Shown here: positions 1-6,145 of the stretch, piece after piece
Numbering within the stretch: position 1 is the stretch's first letter
Layout: each line of letters opens with the position of its first letter
Assembly (NCBI GenBank): GCA_030672255.1
Contig: DAOVGU010000219.1
Span: forward strand, 1 to 12,713
Reading direction: 5' to 3'
Length of the DNA stretch: 12,713 nucleotides
Source: a bacterium
Lineage (GTDB): Bacteria > Ratteibacteria > UBA8468
The notes under the pieces: model-generated
Seen by the model: the letters and a program-made list of their open reading frames with translations, nothing else
What the model was told of the DNA's origin: nothing
Databases searched by the model: none
Program-made: the position numbers and the translations under genes

Positions 1-40
1 TGTTTAAGTCTTCACCACCACAGCCAAGGTTTAATTTCAT
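1..40 (-). CDS. Class I SAM methyltransferase, N-terminus only (runs off left edge)
   Basis: Reading leftward from an ATG at 38-40, the first 13 codons give MKLNLGCGGEDLN, after which the window ends. LNLGCGG is glycine-rich motif I, the SAM-binding loop of class I methyltransferases. Having this motif directly at the N-terminus is typical of short methyltransferases often found among polysaccharide genes, whose proteins begin close to KLNLGCG. The gene lies 53 bases beyond the stop of the preceding methyltransferase and on the same strand, so it would be the last visible member of the long minus-strand unit. No strong ribosome binding site precedes it. Bases 12-37 recur exactly at 5269-5294. 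Substrate unknown; the assignment rests on the motif alone. Confidence 0.6.
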   Translation of the reverse strand, partial: MKLNLGCGGEDLN

Positions 41-93
41 ATTGTTATTTCTGATAATTCATTGTATGGAATTTCAAAGTTTAGCCCGAAACA

Positions 94-804
94 TTAGATT
101 CCTGTTTGCACAGGAATGACAGAATATGTTGTCATTCCCGCAGTCAGTAAGCGGGAATCTGATTTATTTTGTTTTTTTGCTACAATCCTTGCCATCCCAT
201 GGTAATGAGGTTTGCCGTGGTATTTATCTAAAAAATACTTTTCGGCATAATGGATAATGTTATAATTAGAAAAACTTTTTCTTAATTCACCTTTTTGGAA
301 AAAGCAAAAATAATCTCCTATTTTGGGGTCAAGGAAAGTGTCATTTTCAGTTTCCTTCAATCCTTCCTCTAAATATGTCTTGTATAGTGGGTCTTCGGTA
401 GTGAAAACAACAATAAAGATAAGTCCTTTAGGAACCAGCCATTCTTTTATTTTTTCAATAACTTTTTTAGATTGGCTTTTCTTCATAAAAGGTAAGACTC
501 CATTACAAATAATCCCTGAGAACTTACAAAGCTTGCTTGAAAACTCTCGTATATCTCTAACTTCATATTCTACAGAAACATTTAATTTTTTTGCAAGCTT
601 TTTGCATTTTTCAGCGGCAACTTTAGAAACGTCTAAACATAAAACTTCAAATCCATGTTTCGCCAGAAACAATGCATTTCTGCCTTCTCCAGCTCCAATA
701 TCCAGAATTTTGCCTTTAGGAATCAATGATAAATATTGAACTAATTTCTCACTCGGAGTTAATCCCCAATAACAATTTGATTTTTTGTATAGTTTATCCC
801 ACAT
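94..804 (-). CDS. Class I SAM-dependent methyltransferase, TehB-like
   Basis: The 236-residue product has the class I fold: motif I ILDIGAGEGRN at about residues 33-43, a motif II acid at D58 (LCLDVS), and an acidic motif near residues 83-87 (VRDIRE). The opening MWDKLY...PSEKL followed by IPKGKILDIGAGEGRNALFLA resembles the tellurite-resistance TehB-like and small-molecule thiol/oxyanion methyltransferase group, but the substrate cannot be read from sequence. The start ATG lies two bases after the stop of the upstream methyltransferase with no clear ribosome binding site, so translational coupling is likely. The last 20 or so residues (from about DSRLLTAG to VIPVQTGI) are encoded by the palindromic repeat at 96-160, so the original protein probably ended near AKKQNK. 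Whether the tailed protein is active is unknown. Confidence 0.85.
   Translation of the reverse strand: MWDKLYKKSNCYWGLTPSEKLVQYLSLIPKGKILDIGAGEGRNALFLAKHGFEVLCLDVSKVAAEKCKKLAKKLNVSVEYEVRDIREFSSKLCKFSGIICNGVLPFMKKSQSKKVIEKIKEWLVPKGLIFIVVFTTEDPLYKTYLEEGLKETENDTFLDPKIGDYFCFFQKGELRKSFSNYNIIHYAEKYFLDKYHGKPHYHGMARIVAKKQNKSDSRLLTAGMTTYSVIPVQTGI
96..160. repeat. Palindromic REP-like element (two ATTCC/GGAAT hairpin arms)
   Basis: Two inverted arms lie about an 8-base centre. The left arm (96-121) has the form AGATTCC-n-GGAATGACA and the right arm (130-160) TGTCATTCC-n-GGGAATCT, so the whole element is a near palindrome and each arm can also fold on itself. This design (ATTCC, short spacer, GGAAT) matches dispersed extragenic palindromes common in bacteria, for example Neisseria dRS3-type repeats, though I cannot place it in a named family. 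It overlaps the 3' end of the methyltransferase at 94-804 and supplies that protein's last 20 or so codons. Another repeat patch lies at 8807-8895. Confidence 0.7.
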
Positions 805-806
805 AT

Positions 807-1562
807 TTACCGATGGCAGACGATGATTTGTTTTGGACTGCCAGATTTGAAAATAGTCTCATCATAATTGCCAATTTTTCTTTCAATTATAAACCCGTTA
901 TATTTAACTAAAGCATCAATCTCTTGAGGATAGAAAATCCGCATATTCAATTCCTCTATTTTCTCTTTCTGATGACCTATCCTGTAGTATAATTTGATTC
1001 TGTTAATCTGGGCGGCATCATCGTAAATGTTCGTTTGTGTTACCTTTACTATTTCCTTACCGTCAGGATTGACATATGTAGTATGGGGGTAGCGCTTTGT
1101 TGGCTCCCTTAACAGGGTATTCAGATGAGGATTGAATACATCAATAATGAACCTTCCGCCTGTCTTTAAATGTTTCCTTGCAGAAGAAAAACAACCTTCA
1201 ATATCTTCTAAACTGAGCAGATGGCAGACACTGTTGAACGGAAGGATAATGAGCGAGAACTTCTTTCTCAAGCTAAAGTCACGCATATCGGCTTTAACCC
1301 ATTCTACATTTATCTTTTTTAAAGAAGATTTCTTTATAGCTTTGCTAAGCATAGATTCAGAGATGTCAATCCCGGTTACTTGAAATCCTTTTTCGGCAAG
1401 CGTAATTGCAATTCTTCCTGTTCCGCAGGCTAATTCAAGAATTGGTTCACCGTATTTTCTGGCTTGCCTTATCCAGAAAGGAATATCGGGAATATATCTT
1501 TTATGTTGAGAATCGTAATGCCTGCCATCGAAGTAAATATGATTGACATCAGCAGATTTCAT
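807..1562 (-). CDS. Class I SAM-dependent methyltransferase
   Basis: The 251-residue product shows motif I ILELACGTGR (about residues 41-50), a motif II acid in GIDIS (D66), the acidic ADMRDF segment (about 91-96), and the post-motif region HLKTGGRFIIDVFNP, all standard for class I SAM methyltransferases of the broad Methyltransf_25/11 type. The N-terminal YFDGRHYD and the C-terminal beta-rich half are shared in style with the product of 9742-10521, and the two look like members of one subfamily. The ATG at 1562 is preceded by GAGGT at a six-base spacing, the best ribosome binding site of this cluster. The gene starts 13 bases after the upstream methyltransferase stop and ends two bases before the next start, so it sits inside the operon. 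Substrate unknown. Confidence 0.88.
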   Translation of the reverse strand: MKSADVNHIYFDGRHYDSQHKRYIPDIPFWIRQARKYGEPILELACGTGRIAITLAEKGFQVTGIDISESMLSKAIKKSSLKKINVEWVKADMRDFSLRKKFSLIILPFNSVCHLLSLEDIEGCFSSARKHLKTGGRFIIDVFNPHLNTLLREPTKRYPHTTYVNPDGKEIVKVTQTNIYDDAAQINRIKLYYRIGHQKEKIEELNMRIFYPQEIDALVKYNGFIIERKIGNYDETIFKSGSPKQIIVCHR

Positions 1563-1575
1563 ATTATTACCTCGC

Positions 1576-2340
1576 TTATTTTTCTTTTAAGGGTTTCTTT
1601 GCTCCAAAAATGATTGCCCCGGGAACCATCTCTTCTTCTGCTTTGTAATCGGTCCAGGGGCTATTCTTCATATCTGAAGGAAGTTCGGGCTCAAGGATGT
1701 GTTCTACTAAAAACCCTGCTTCTGTTAAAGCATTGAAGTAGTCGGATACCTTTCTCATAGAAATAAATGTAGGAAATTTTAGCCCTTTTTCCGGATATTC
1801 CCAATGCCAGTTTATTCTCCCCTTTTTGAAATAGCTATATTTTACAACCAAATTATTGCCTTCCTTCCACACAATATCGCTGAAAGGATGGGATACACTG
1901 AAAACAAATCTCCCTTCCGGTCTTAATATGCGGAATATTTCCTTGAAAAATGGTTGTAGTTTTTCCACATAGTGAATGGCATGGCTGGAATTAATGATGT
2001 CGTAATTATTATTTTTAATTAAGGATAAATTTTCCATCTTACCCCGGATAAATAATACTTTAACCTTTTCTTTGTTTGCTAACTCTTTTGCCATTTTAAT
2101 TTGTTCATCAGAAATATCTACTCCGGTTACGATTGCTCCTTCTTTGGCAAAGAAAACAGAGGTTTCTCCGCTGCCACAGCCAAGGTCAAGTAATTTCTTC
2201 TCCTTAACATTTCCCATTAATTTCAAATGCATACTCTTCTCATAGAACATAATGGCGTTACCATATTTAGCGTGGTAATGAGGAGCCATTTTGTTCCAGG
2301 TTTCCCTCAGGTCAATTTCCCTGCCTTGCTTCTTATCCAT
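1576..2340 (-). CDS. Class I SAM-dependent methyltransferase (UbiE/SmtA-like)
   Basis: The 254-residue product has an N-terminal WNKMAPHYHAKYG cap typical of UbiE-like methyltransferases, motif I LLDLGCGSGETS (about 50-61), acid D75 in GVDIS, a motif IV-like segment NYDIINSSHAIHYVE (about 113-127) and post-motif LRPEGRFVFSVSHPFS. The SHPF signature after the sheet is common in generic methyltransferases of this group, whose substrates range from quinones to antibiotics. The ATG lies 10 bases after the transglutaminase-like gene's stop, and its upstream sequence is AT-rich with only a weak ribosome binding site. Lysine-rich C-terminus. No sign of damage. The assignment to the methyltransferase superfamily is secure; the reaction is not. 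Confidence 0.88.
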   Translation of the reverse strand: MDKKQGREIDLRETWNKMAPHYHAKYGNAIMFYEKSMHLKLMGNVKEKKLLDLGCGSGETSVFFAKEGAIVTGVDISDEQIKMAKELANKEKVKVLFIRGKMENLSLIKNNNYDIINSSHAIHYVEKLQPFFKEIFRILRPEGRFVFSVSHPFSDIVWKEGNNLVVKYSYFKKGRINWHWEYPEKGLKFPTFISMRKVSDYFNALTEAGFLVEHILEPELPSDMKNSPWTDYKAEEEMVPGAIIFGAKKPLKEK

Positions 2341-2350
2341 GTTTAATCGC

Positions 2351-2995
2351 TTATTTTTTCTGCCTATTCCAATTCTTGTAAGCCATTTTCCTGAAATCTC
2401 TTAATGATTCTCTGCTATTGATACCAAGCACCTTTGGATTTTCGGTAACTGCGAAAATATACAAATCACCCATAGTTGATTTTATTGGAAATTCTTTTAC
2501 TCCTATAACGTAGCCCCGATAGACTTCCTTTGAAATTGATGGATCAAACAGATAAGATTTACCATCCTTTTCAACATATACAAGGGTATGTCCACAGTCA
2601 TGCACTGGAGAAAAACATTCTGAAACTACGTATACGAGTGAGCATTTATATCCATTGCTTTTCAATATAGACGAAATTACAATACAAATATCTCCACATC
2701 CTATAAAGAAACCATCGGATAAAATTTTTTCTGAATTCCTCTTACATAGATATTTATCAAGAATTTTGGGATAGCCTTTTTTGGGAAAAACAGACCGGTA
2801 ATATTGTAATCGCTCTTCAATGAATTTATTCAAGGAATGAAAGTATTCCATATCAGTTTTAAATACTGCTCGTTTGATTTTAAAGTTTATCTTCTTTAAT
2901 TTTCTTCCTACAATAAGCATCTCATCAGTATTGTTCATTATAGGGGGAATTCTAAATCCTTCATCTACCAGTGTTTTTATTTCCAAGGCTTTCAT
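2351..2995 (-). CDS. Transglutaminase-fold cysteine protein
   Basis: About 214 residues from the ATG at 2995 (a TTG at 3001 is also in frame). The central region carries the catalytic pattern of the transglutaminase-like superfamily: FIGCGDICIVISSILKSNGY with Cys near residue 100, then GHTLVYV with His near 136, then SYLFDPSI with Asp near 151. The Cys-to-glycine spacing and the His-Asp interval match that fold, whose members include proteases, peptide amidases and peptide cross-linking or arylamine-transferring enzymes. No signal peptide or membrane segment is seen, so it should be cytoplasmic. It lies directly downstream of the radical SAM gene (about 10 bases) and upstream of methyltransferases, so a shared pathway is plausible. 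Leader-peptidase-like or acyl-transfer roles are possible; neither is shown. Confidence 0.75.
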   Translation of the reverse strand: MKALEIKTLVDEGFRIPPIMNNTDEMLIVGRKLKKINFKIKRAVFKTDMEYFHSLNKFIEERLQYYRSVFPKKGYPKILDKYLCKRNSEKILSDGFFIGCGDICIVISSILKSNGYKCSLVYVVSECFSPVHDCGHTLVYVEKDGKSYLFDPSISKEVYRGYVIGVKEFPIKSTMGDLYIFAVTENPKVLGINSRESLRDFRKMAYKNWNRQKK

Positions 2996-3005
2996 ATTCA
3001 ATACT

Positions 3006-4094
3006 CTATATAATGGTAGAAGGAATCTTTAATTTATCCTTCAAATGCATTGTTGTCCATTTGTTTCCTACTACATCGCTTTGGAAGTGAAGACAGTCGT
3101 TAGATTTGTCTCCAAACCTTTCAGCAAGTTCCCCCCAGGTAATCTTTTCTAACAATTTCAAAGCCAAGGGCGGATCTTCCAAATATTTCTTAATTAAAGG
3201 GAAAAAGCCTTCTTTTCCTAATTTGCCTATTTTGAGATAAGGCAAAAATTCAGGGGATGGTGCATAGTCACATCCTCCCCCATAGTAAATACTCATATCA
3301 TATTGAACTTCTAAAGAGATATAATTACAAAGATGCCCGAGAGCCTCTAATGCTGTTTTATTTCTTAGGGCTTTATCTTTTAAAATCTCATCTATATGTT
3401 GATATTCTGGTTTCCAATGTTTTCTTTGTAGCCCGTCGGGTAGGTTGTCATAATCTTTTTTTCTAGGACGTAATTTATCATCTATCCCTCTTCCCTGCCA
3501 ATGAAAGATAAACCAACCAACCTTTTTTCCTCTATTTTCCCCAATTTTTTTAATCTCTTCTATAATTTGAGGTAATTTTCCTATGAGGCCTGTATGAAAA
3601 ATAACTGTAGCATACCAGTTTAAATCATATTGATTTGCTTTTCTAATAGCAGTTACTAAATCTTTAAAAGCTCCTTTCCTTCCAGCAAATTTATCATGGA
3701 CTTCTTCCAATCCATAAAAAGTGAACTGCAATTCATCAAATCCTGCTTCTTTCAACCTTTTCCATTCTGTCCCATTCATCCGAGCCAATCCATATCCATT
3801 GGTAGGAAAGAAAAAACCATTCCAGATTAAACCGAGCTTTGACTGTTTCTCAAAAATTCTCACAAAATCAGGATGAATAGTTGGTTCATCGAAATATTGC
3901 GGCATAACCAAAGGAAACTTCTCCTTGATTTCTGCTGTCTTCTCCAAAATAAAATCCATCTTTTCATGTTCCATCATAGGTTTACCCGGTGCTCCGTAAT
4001 AATAACAATGTTTACATCGATTCACACAGGGCATCCCATGAATTTTGATATAAACCCCATTGACCTTTTTTATATCACACTTATTCATGCACAT
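3006..4094 (-). CDS. Radical SAM enzyme
   Basis: The 362-residue product contains the radical SAM cluster motif CX3CX2C (C23, C27, C30 in GMPCVNRCKHCYYYGAPG), which binds the [4Fe-4S] cluster that cleaves SAM. A barrel-like region follows (QYFDEPTIHPDF near 66-77, FPTNGYG near 96-102, ELQFTFYG near 121-128), resembling the GGE and later strand motifs. The C-terminal third is unusual, with extra cysteines (GHLCNY, GGGCDY, NDCLHF) and no clear SPASM pattern. They could bind another cluster or be structural. Two starts are possible: the ATG at 4094 or the ATG at 4088, which has an AGG at a better distance. It precedes the transglutaminase-fold gene by 4-10 bases. Reaction unknown. Confidence 0.9.
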   Translation of the reverse strand: MCMNKCDIKKVNGVYIKIHGMPCVNRCKHCYYYGAPGKPMMEHEKMDFILEKTAEIKEKFPLVMPQYFDEPTIHPDFVRIFEKQSKLGLIWNGFFFPTNGYGLARMNGTEWKRLKEAGFDELQFTFYGLEEVHDKFAGRKGAFKDLVTAIRKANQYDLNWYATVIFHTGLIGKLPQIIEEIKKIGENRGKKVGWFIFHWQGRGIDDKLRPRKKDYDNLPDGLQRKHWKPEYQHIDEILKDKALRNKTALEALGHLCNYISLEVQYDMSIYYGGGCDYAPSPEFLPYLKIGKLGKEGFFPLIKKYLEDPPLALKLLEKITWGELAERFGDKSNDCLHFQSDVVGNKWTTMHLKDKLKIPSTII

Positions 4095-4152
4095 TACCTA
4101 AGTTTTCTTTTCGGGGCAATCCAACTGCTACAATCCTTCCTATACGTAGCAT
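4081..4152 (-). pseudogene. Relic resembling the N-terminus of a Y1 (REP-associated) transposase
   Basis: An ATG at 4152 opens a 23-codon frame beginning MLRIGRIVAVGLPRKENLGN. This resembles the conserved start of REP-associated Y1 tyrosine transposases (roughly MARxARVVAVGLPHHxTQRGN), but the histidine pair and the rest of the enzyme are absent. The sequence upstream, GGGACAGCGACC at about 4190-4201 on the minus strand, is, from memory, a motif often seen before such genes. The frame runs into the start of the radical SAM gene, so the relic now forms that gene's leader and ribosome binding region. Identification is by resemblance over about 20 residues, so it is tentative. Confidence 0.4.
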
Positions 4153-4214
4153 AAGTTAATATTGCTAAACAAATCTTCTGCCATAAAATTGGTCGCTGTC
4201 CCTATTTTCTATTT

Positions 4215-4397
4215 TTATTTTCCTGCTGTCCCTTTAAAGAGAAGATGTTCTAAAAAATGAGAAATGCCGTAAATTTTTTTCTCTTCATATCTACTTCCTA
4301 CACCTACAAAAACCCCTACACTCACCCCATAAACACCAACGCTCTTTTGGTAGATTATCTTTAAGCCGTTATCTAATTTAAACTCTCGCCAGTCCAT
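4215..4397 (-). pseudogene. M16 zinc peptidase, N-terminal stub
   Basis: Sixty codons from an ATG at 4397 (preceded by AGGGGA) read as the start of a pitrilysin-type (M16) peptidase: LDNGLKIIYQ, then a strand segment GVSVGVFVGVGSRYEE, then GISHFLEHLLFKGT with the inverted zinc motif HxxEH (H47, E50, H51). Family members are about 400 residues or more. Here the frame stops three codons after the motif, so the distal zinc glutamate and the rest of both lobes are missing. The break falls in GGGACAGC, an eight-base sequence that recurs 25 bases further on at the edge of the putative transposon relic. This suggests a microhomology-mediated deletion or insertion. It sits 38 bases after the nucleotidyltransferase stop. 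A functional protease is not possible. Confidence 0.8.
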
Positions 4398-4435
4398 ATT
4401 GTCCCCTTTTGTATTCATTTCTATCAATATAACAT

Positions 4436-5188
4436 TTATAGTAATATTCCTAAATAGGCAATCATCTGCTTTCGCAGTTTCATCGCATATTGTTTAATAA
4501 GAGCATCTCGCATTTTAGGATATTTACCTGATACAAAATAAGTTTGCGTCCAATTTAAAACCCTCTTGTCAACAAATGGCGGGTTATTTTTTAAATAACA
4601 AGGTATTATCTGGGTCTTATTGAACTCAATAACACCAACTTTAATGTGAAGAAAAAGCCTCAAGTATCTTATAATAAGATTTATAAAGGTAACTGTTGCA
4701 ATCTGTTCAACATATTTATGACTCAAAAATTCTTCCCATTCTTGTTCCCAAATCTTAGTGTCTTTTAAAATATCAATAACAGTGGGTATGGGAACAAACT
4801 CAATAGGGAAATTGCCATAAATACATCTTCCTTGTATTTTTAGTTGAGTAATAGCTGATGTTAACTTCCTTTTAGGAGGATATGGAGGAAACAGTTCATT
4901 CTCTTCCAAAGGAAATGGGCTGAAGTCTATAGGAATTTTGTAATTTTCAAAGTATCTTAGATTTAAGTTCTTTAATGCGTTGCTTGGCCTCATATTGGTT
5001 CCCCAAGTATCTTGCGAACTATTCTTCACAATAAGTATTACATCAATATCGCTTTGGCCTGGAAGATAATATCCTCCCGCTAAAGAACCAATTGTGTAGA
5101 CAGCAAGCAGACTTTGTGAATCAATTTTCAAACAGTCTTTTGTGTAATTCTGGAGAATCTTCCAGGCTTTACTTTCATCTAATACCAT
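4436..5188 (-). CDS. Nucleotidyltransferase (aminoglycoside-nucleotidyltransferase-like fold)
   Basis: About 250 residues from the ATG at 5188. A TTG at 5200 is also in frame, but GGAAG sits five bases before the ATG and favours it. The Pol-beta nucleotidyltransferase signature is complete: GSLAGGYYLPGQSDIDVIL (GS near 34-35, metal-binding aspartates near 47 and 49) and a third carboxylate in IPIDFSP near 88. The remaining half is helical and resembles the C-terminal domain of ANT-type antibiotic adenylyltransferases in general layout. Such enzymes transfer a nucleotide to small molecules or proteins; the acceptor is unknown. It is placed between the methyltransferase vestige and the M16 stub, on the same strand as the long unit. 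A housekeeping tRNA or DNA polymerase role is unlikely from length and context. Confidence 0.8.
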   Translation of the reverse strand: MVLDESKAWKILQNYTKDCLKIDSQSLLAVYTIGSLAGGYYLPGQSDIDVILIVKNSSQDTWGTNMRPSNALKNLNLRYFENYKIPIDFSPFPLEENELFPPYPPKRKLTSAITQLKIQGRCIYGNFPIEFVPIPTVIDILKDTKIWEQEWEEFLSHKYVEQIATVTFINLIIRYLRLFLHIKVGVIEFNKTQIIPCYLKNNPPFVDKRVLNWTQTYFVSGKYPKMRDALIKQYAMKLRKQMIAYLGILL

Positions 5189-5249
5189 ATTAACTTCCAA
5201 ATTTTTCTCAAAAACATACTGTGAAGATTATCGATAACATTGGCAATCT

Positions 5250-5294
5250 ATATTTAGCCCTTCTTAAATCACCACCACAGCCAAGGTTTAATTT
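5250..5294 (-). pseudogene. Vestigial methyltransferase start (KLNLGCGG) with no start codon
   Basis: Immediately after the stop of the 5293-6051 methyltransferase, the minus strand reads KLNLGCGGDLRRAKY, the SAM-binding motif I of an N-terminally short methyltransferase. No ATG, GTG or TTG stands at the right place, and the frame ends at a TGA (5208-5210) after a further 13 codons that show no family resemblance. Bases 5269-5294 are identical to 12-37, the start of the edge-truncated methyltransferase, while the codons after the shared block differ (GDLRR against GEDLN). It is therefore best read as the remnant of a paralogous gene that once followed this methyltransferase, mirroring the arrangement at the left edge. 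Confidence 0.6.
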
Positions 5295-6051
5295 AACTAT
5301 TTTTCTTTTTAGTAATGTATAAAATCCTTAAAGGAGATTTTTCTGTTCCTTCTATCTTAATTGACTTTAGAAGAGAAAATCCAGATTTCATCAGCCAACT
5401 GACAATTTTGTTATGCTCATAAGCTCTTTGTATATGAATTTCTTTATGTAGCTTGAAGAAGTCATCACTGTCATGAAGAAAATATAGCATTCTATTCTTT
5501 ATAAGATTTTTATCGGGATTATTAGAAATTATCCATACTGAATAACCTTTATCAAATTCCCGGAATGATACTCCTTTCAAGTTTCTGTATTTATGAGGAG
5601 TGCAAGCATCAAAAATAAATAGCCCCCCATTGTTCATATGCTTATAAATATTTCTAAATACATTTCTTACTACCGATTCTTTTAAAAGGTAATTTATGCT
5701 ATCAAAATTACAGGTAATCAAATTTGCTTTCAGTGGCAAAGATAGATTACGCATATCCTGACGAATAAATTTGACTTTTCTCTTATACTTACCGACTTTG
5801 CTTTTAGCTACTGAAAGCATAGAGGGAGAGATATCAATTCCTGCAATTTTAGAAAATCTTTTGGCAAGGTGAAGTACCATTGTGCCTGTTCCACAGGCTA
5901 GATCAATCATTACCTTGCCCGAGAATTTATATTGTTCTAAAATCTTATCTATTCTCTGTAAATGTTGTTTAGTAAAGTTTTTCCACAGATTGTCGTAATA
6001 TAGCGCTAAATTCTGATATATTGAATCAAACTCTTTATCTCGCTTTCTCAT
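5293..6051 (-). CDS. Class I SAM-dependent methyltransferase
   Basis: The 252-residue product contains VMIDLACGTGTMVLHLA (motif I near 48-64), GIDISPSML with acid D73, RQDMRNLSL (about 95-103), CNFDSINYLL (about 110-119) and NNGGLFIFDACTPH, the usual class I order. The N-terminal YYDNLWKNFTKQH cap and the C-terminal half, rich in hydrophobic beta strands, resemble generic methyltransferases of the Methyltransf_25 type. The ATG at 6051 is preceded by AAGG six bases away. It is the first gene of the minus-strand unit, divergent from the sigma factor gene with only 94 bases between the probable starts, and a promoter candidate lies at 6070-6099. Its stop codon overlaps a 26-base repeat. Substrate unknown. 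Confidence 0.88.
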   Translation of the reverse strand: MRKRDKEFDSIYQNLALYYDNLWKNFTKQHLQRIDKILEQYKFSGKVMIDLACGTGTMVLHLAKRFSKIAGIDISPSMLSVAKSKVGKYKRKVKFIRQDMRNLSLPLKANLITCNFDSINYLLKESVVRNVFRNIYKHMNNGGLFIFDACTPHKYRNLKGVSFREFDKGYSVWIISNNPDKNLIKNRMLYFLHDSDDFFKLHKEIHIQRAYEHNKIVSWLMKSGFSLLKSIKIEGTEKSPLRILYITKKKNS

Positions 6052-6069
6052 TTTTTACCTTGATTTAGA

Positions 6070-6099
6070 ATTATAGCATATTTTTATCTTCGGGATAAA
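6070..6099 (-). promoter_or_regulatory. Candidate sigma-70 type promoter for the minus-strand unit
   Basis: On the minus strand TGCTATAAT gives a perfect -10 (6070-6075) with an extended-10 TG. The -35 region TTTATC (6094-6099, spacing 18) is weak, as is common when an extended -10 is present. Transcription would begin about 20 bases before the methyltransferase ribosome binding site and start codon at 6051. Confidence 0.5.
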
Positions 6100-6101
6100 C
6101 C

Positions 6102-6128
6102 GAACCTTTTAATATTTTTATTTGTCTA
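6102..6128 (+). promoter_or_regulatory. Candidate ECF-type autoregulatory promoter
   Basis: GAACC (6102-6106), a 17-base spacer, then GTCTA (6124-6128) follows the common ECF promoter layout (GGAAC-like -35, GTC-containing -10). It would start transcription about 10 bases before the sigma factor's probable ATG at 6146, fitting autoregulation. A TATAAT at 6130-6135 also lies here but has no good -35. Confidence 0.45.
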
Positions 6129-6145
6129 CTATAATAGAGAAGAAA

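Noticed and set aside
323..739. Plus-strand open frame opposite the 94-804 methyltransferase
   Set aside because: Antisense shadow of a gene with clear methyltransferase motifs; no ribosome binding site or protein family character.
1573..2361. Shared sequence CGCTTATTTTT(T)CT at the gene junctions near 1573 and 2348, suggesting cassette boundaries
   Set aside because: It is short and low in complexity, explained by lysine-rich protein ends plus stop codons, and is absent from the other junctions.
1..5300. CRISPR or integron-style array
   Set aside because: The only long exact repeat has two copies 5.2 kb apart inside coding motifs. There are no regularly spaced repeats and no attC-like sites or integrase.
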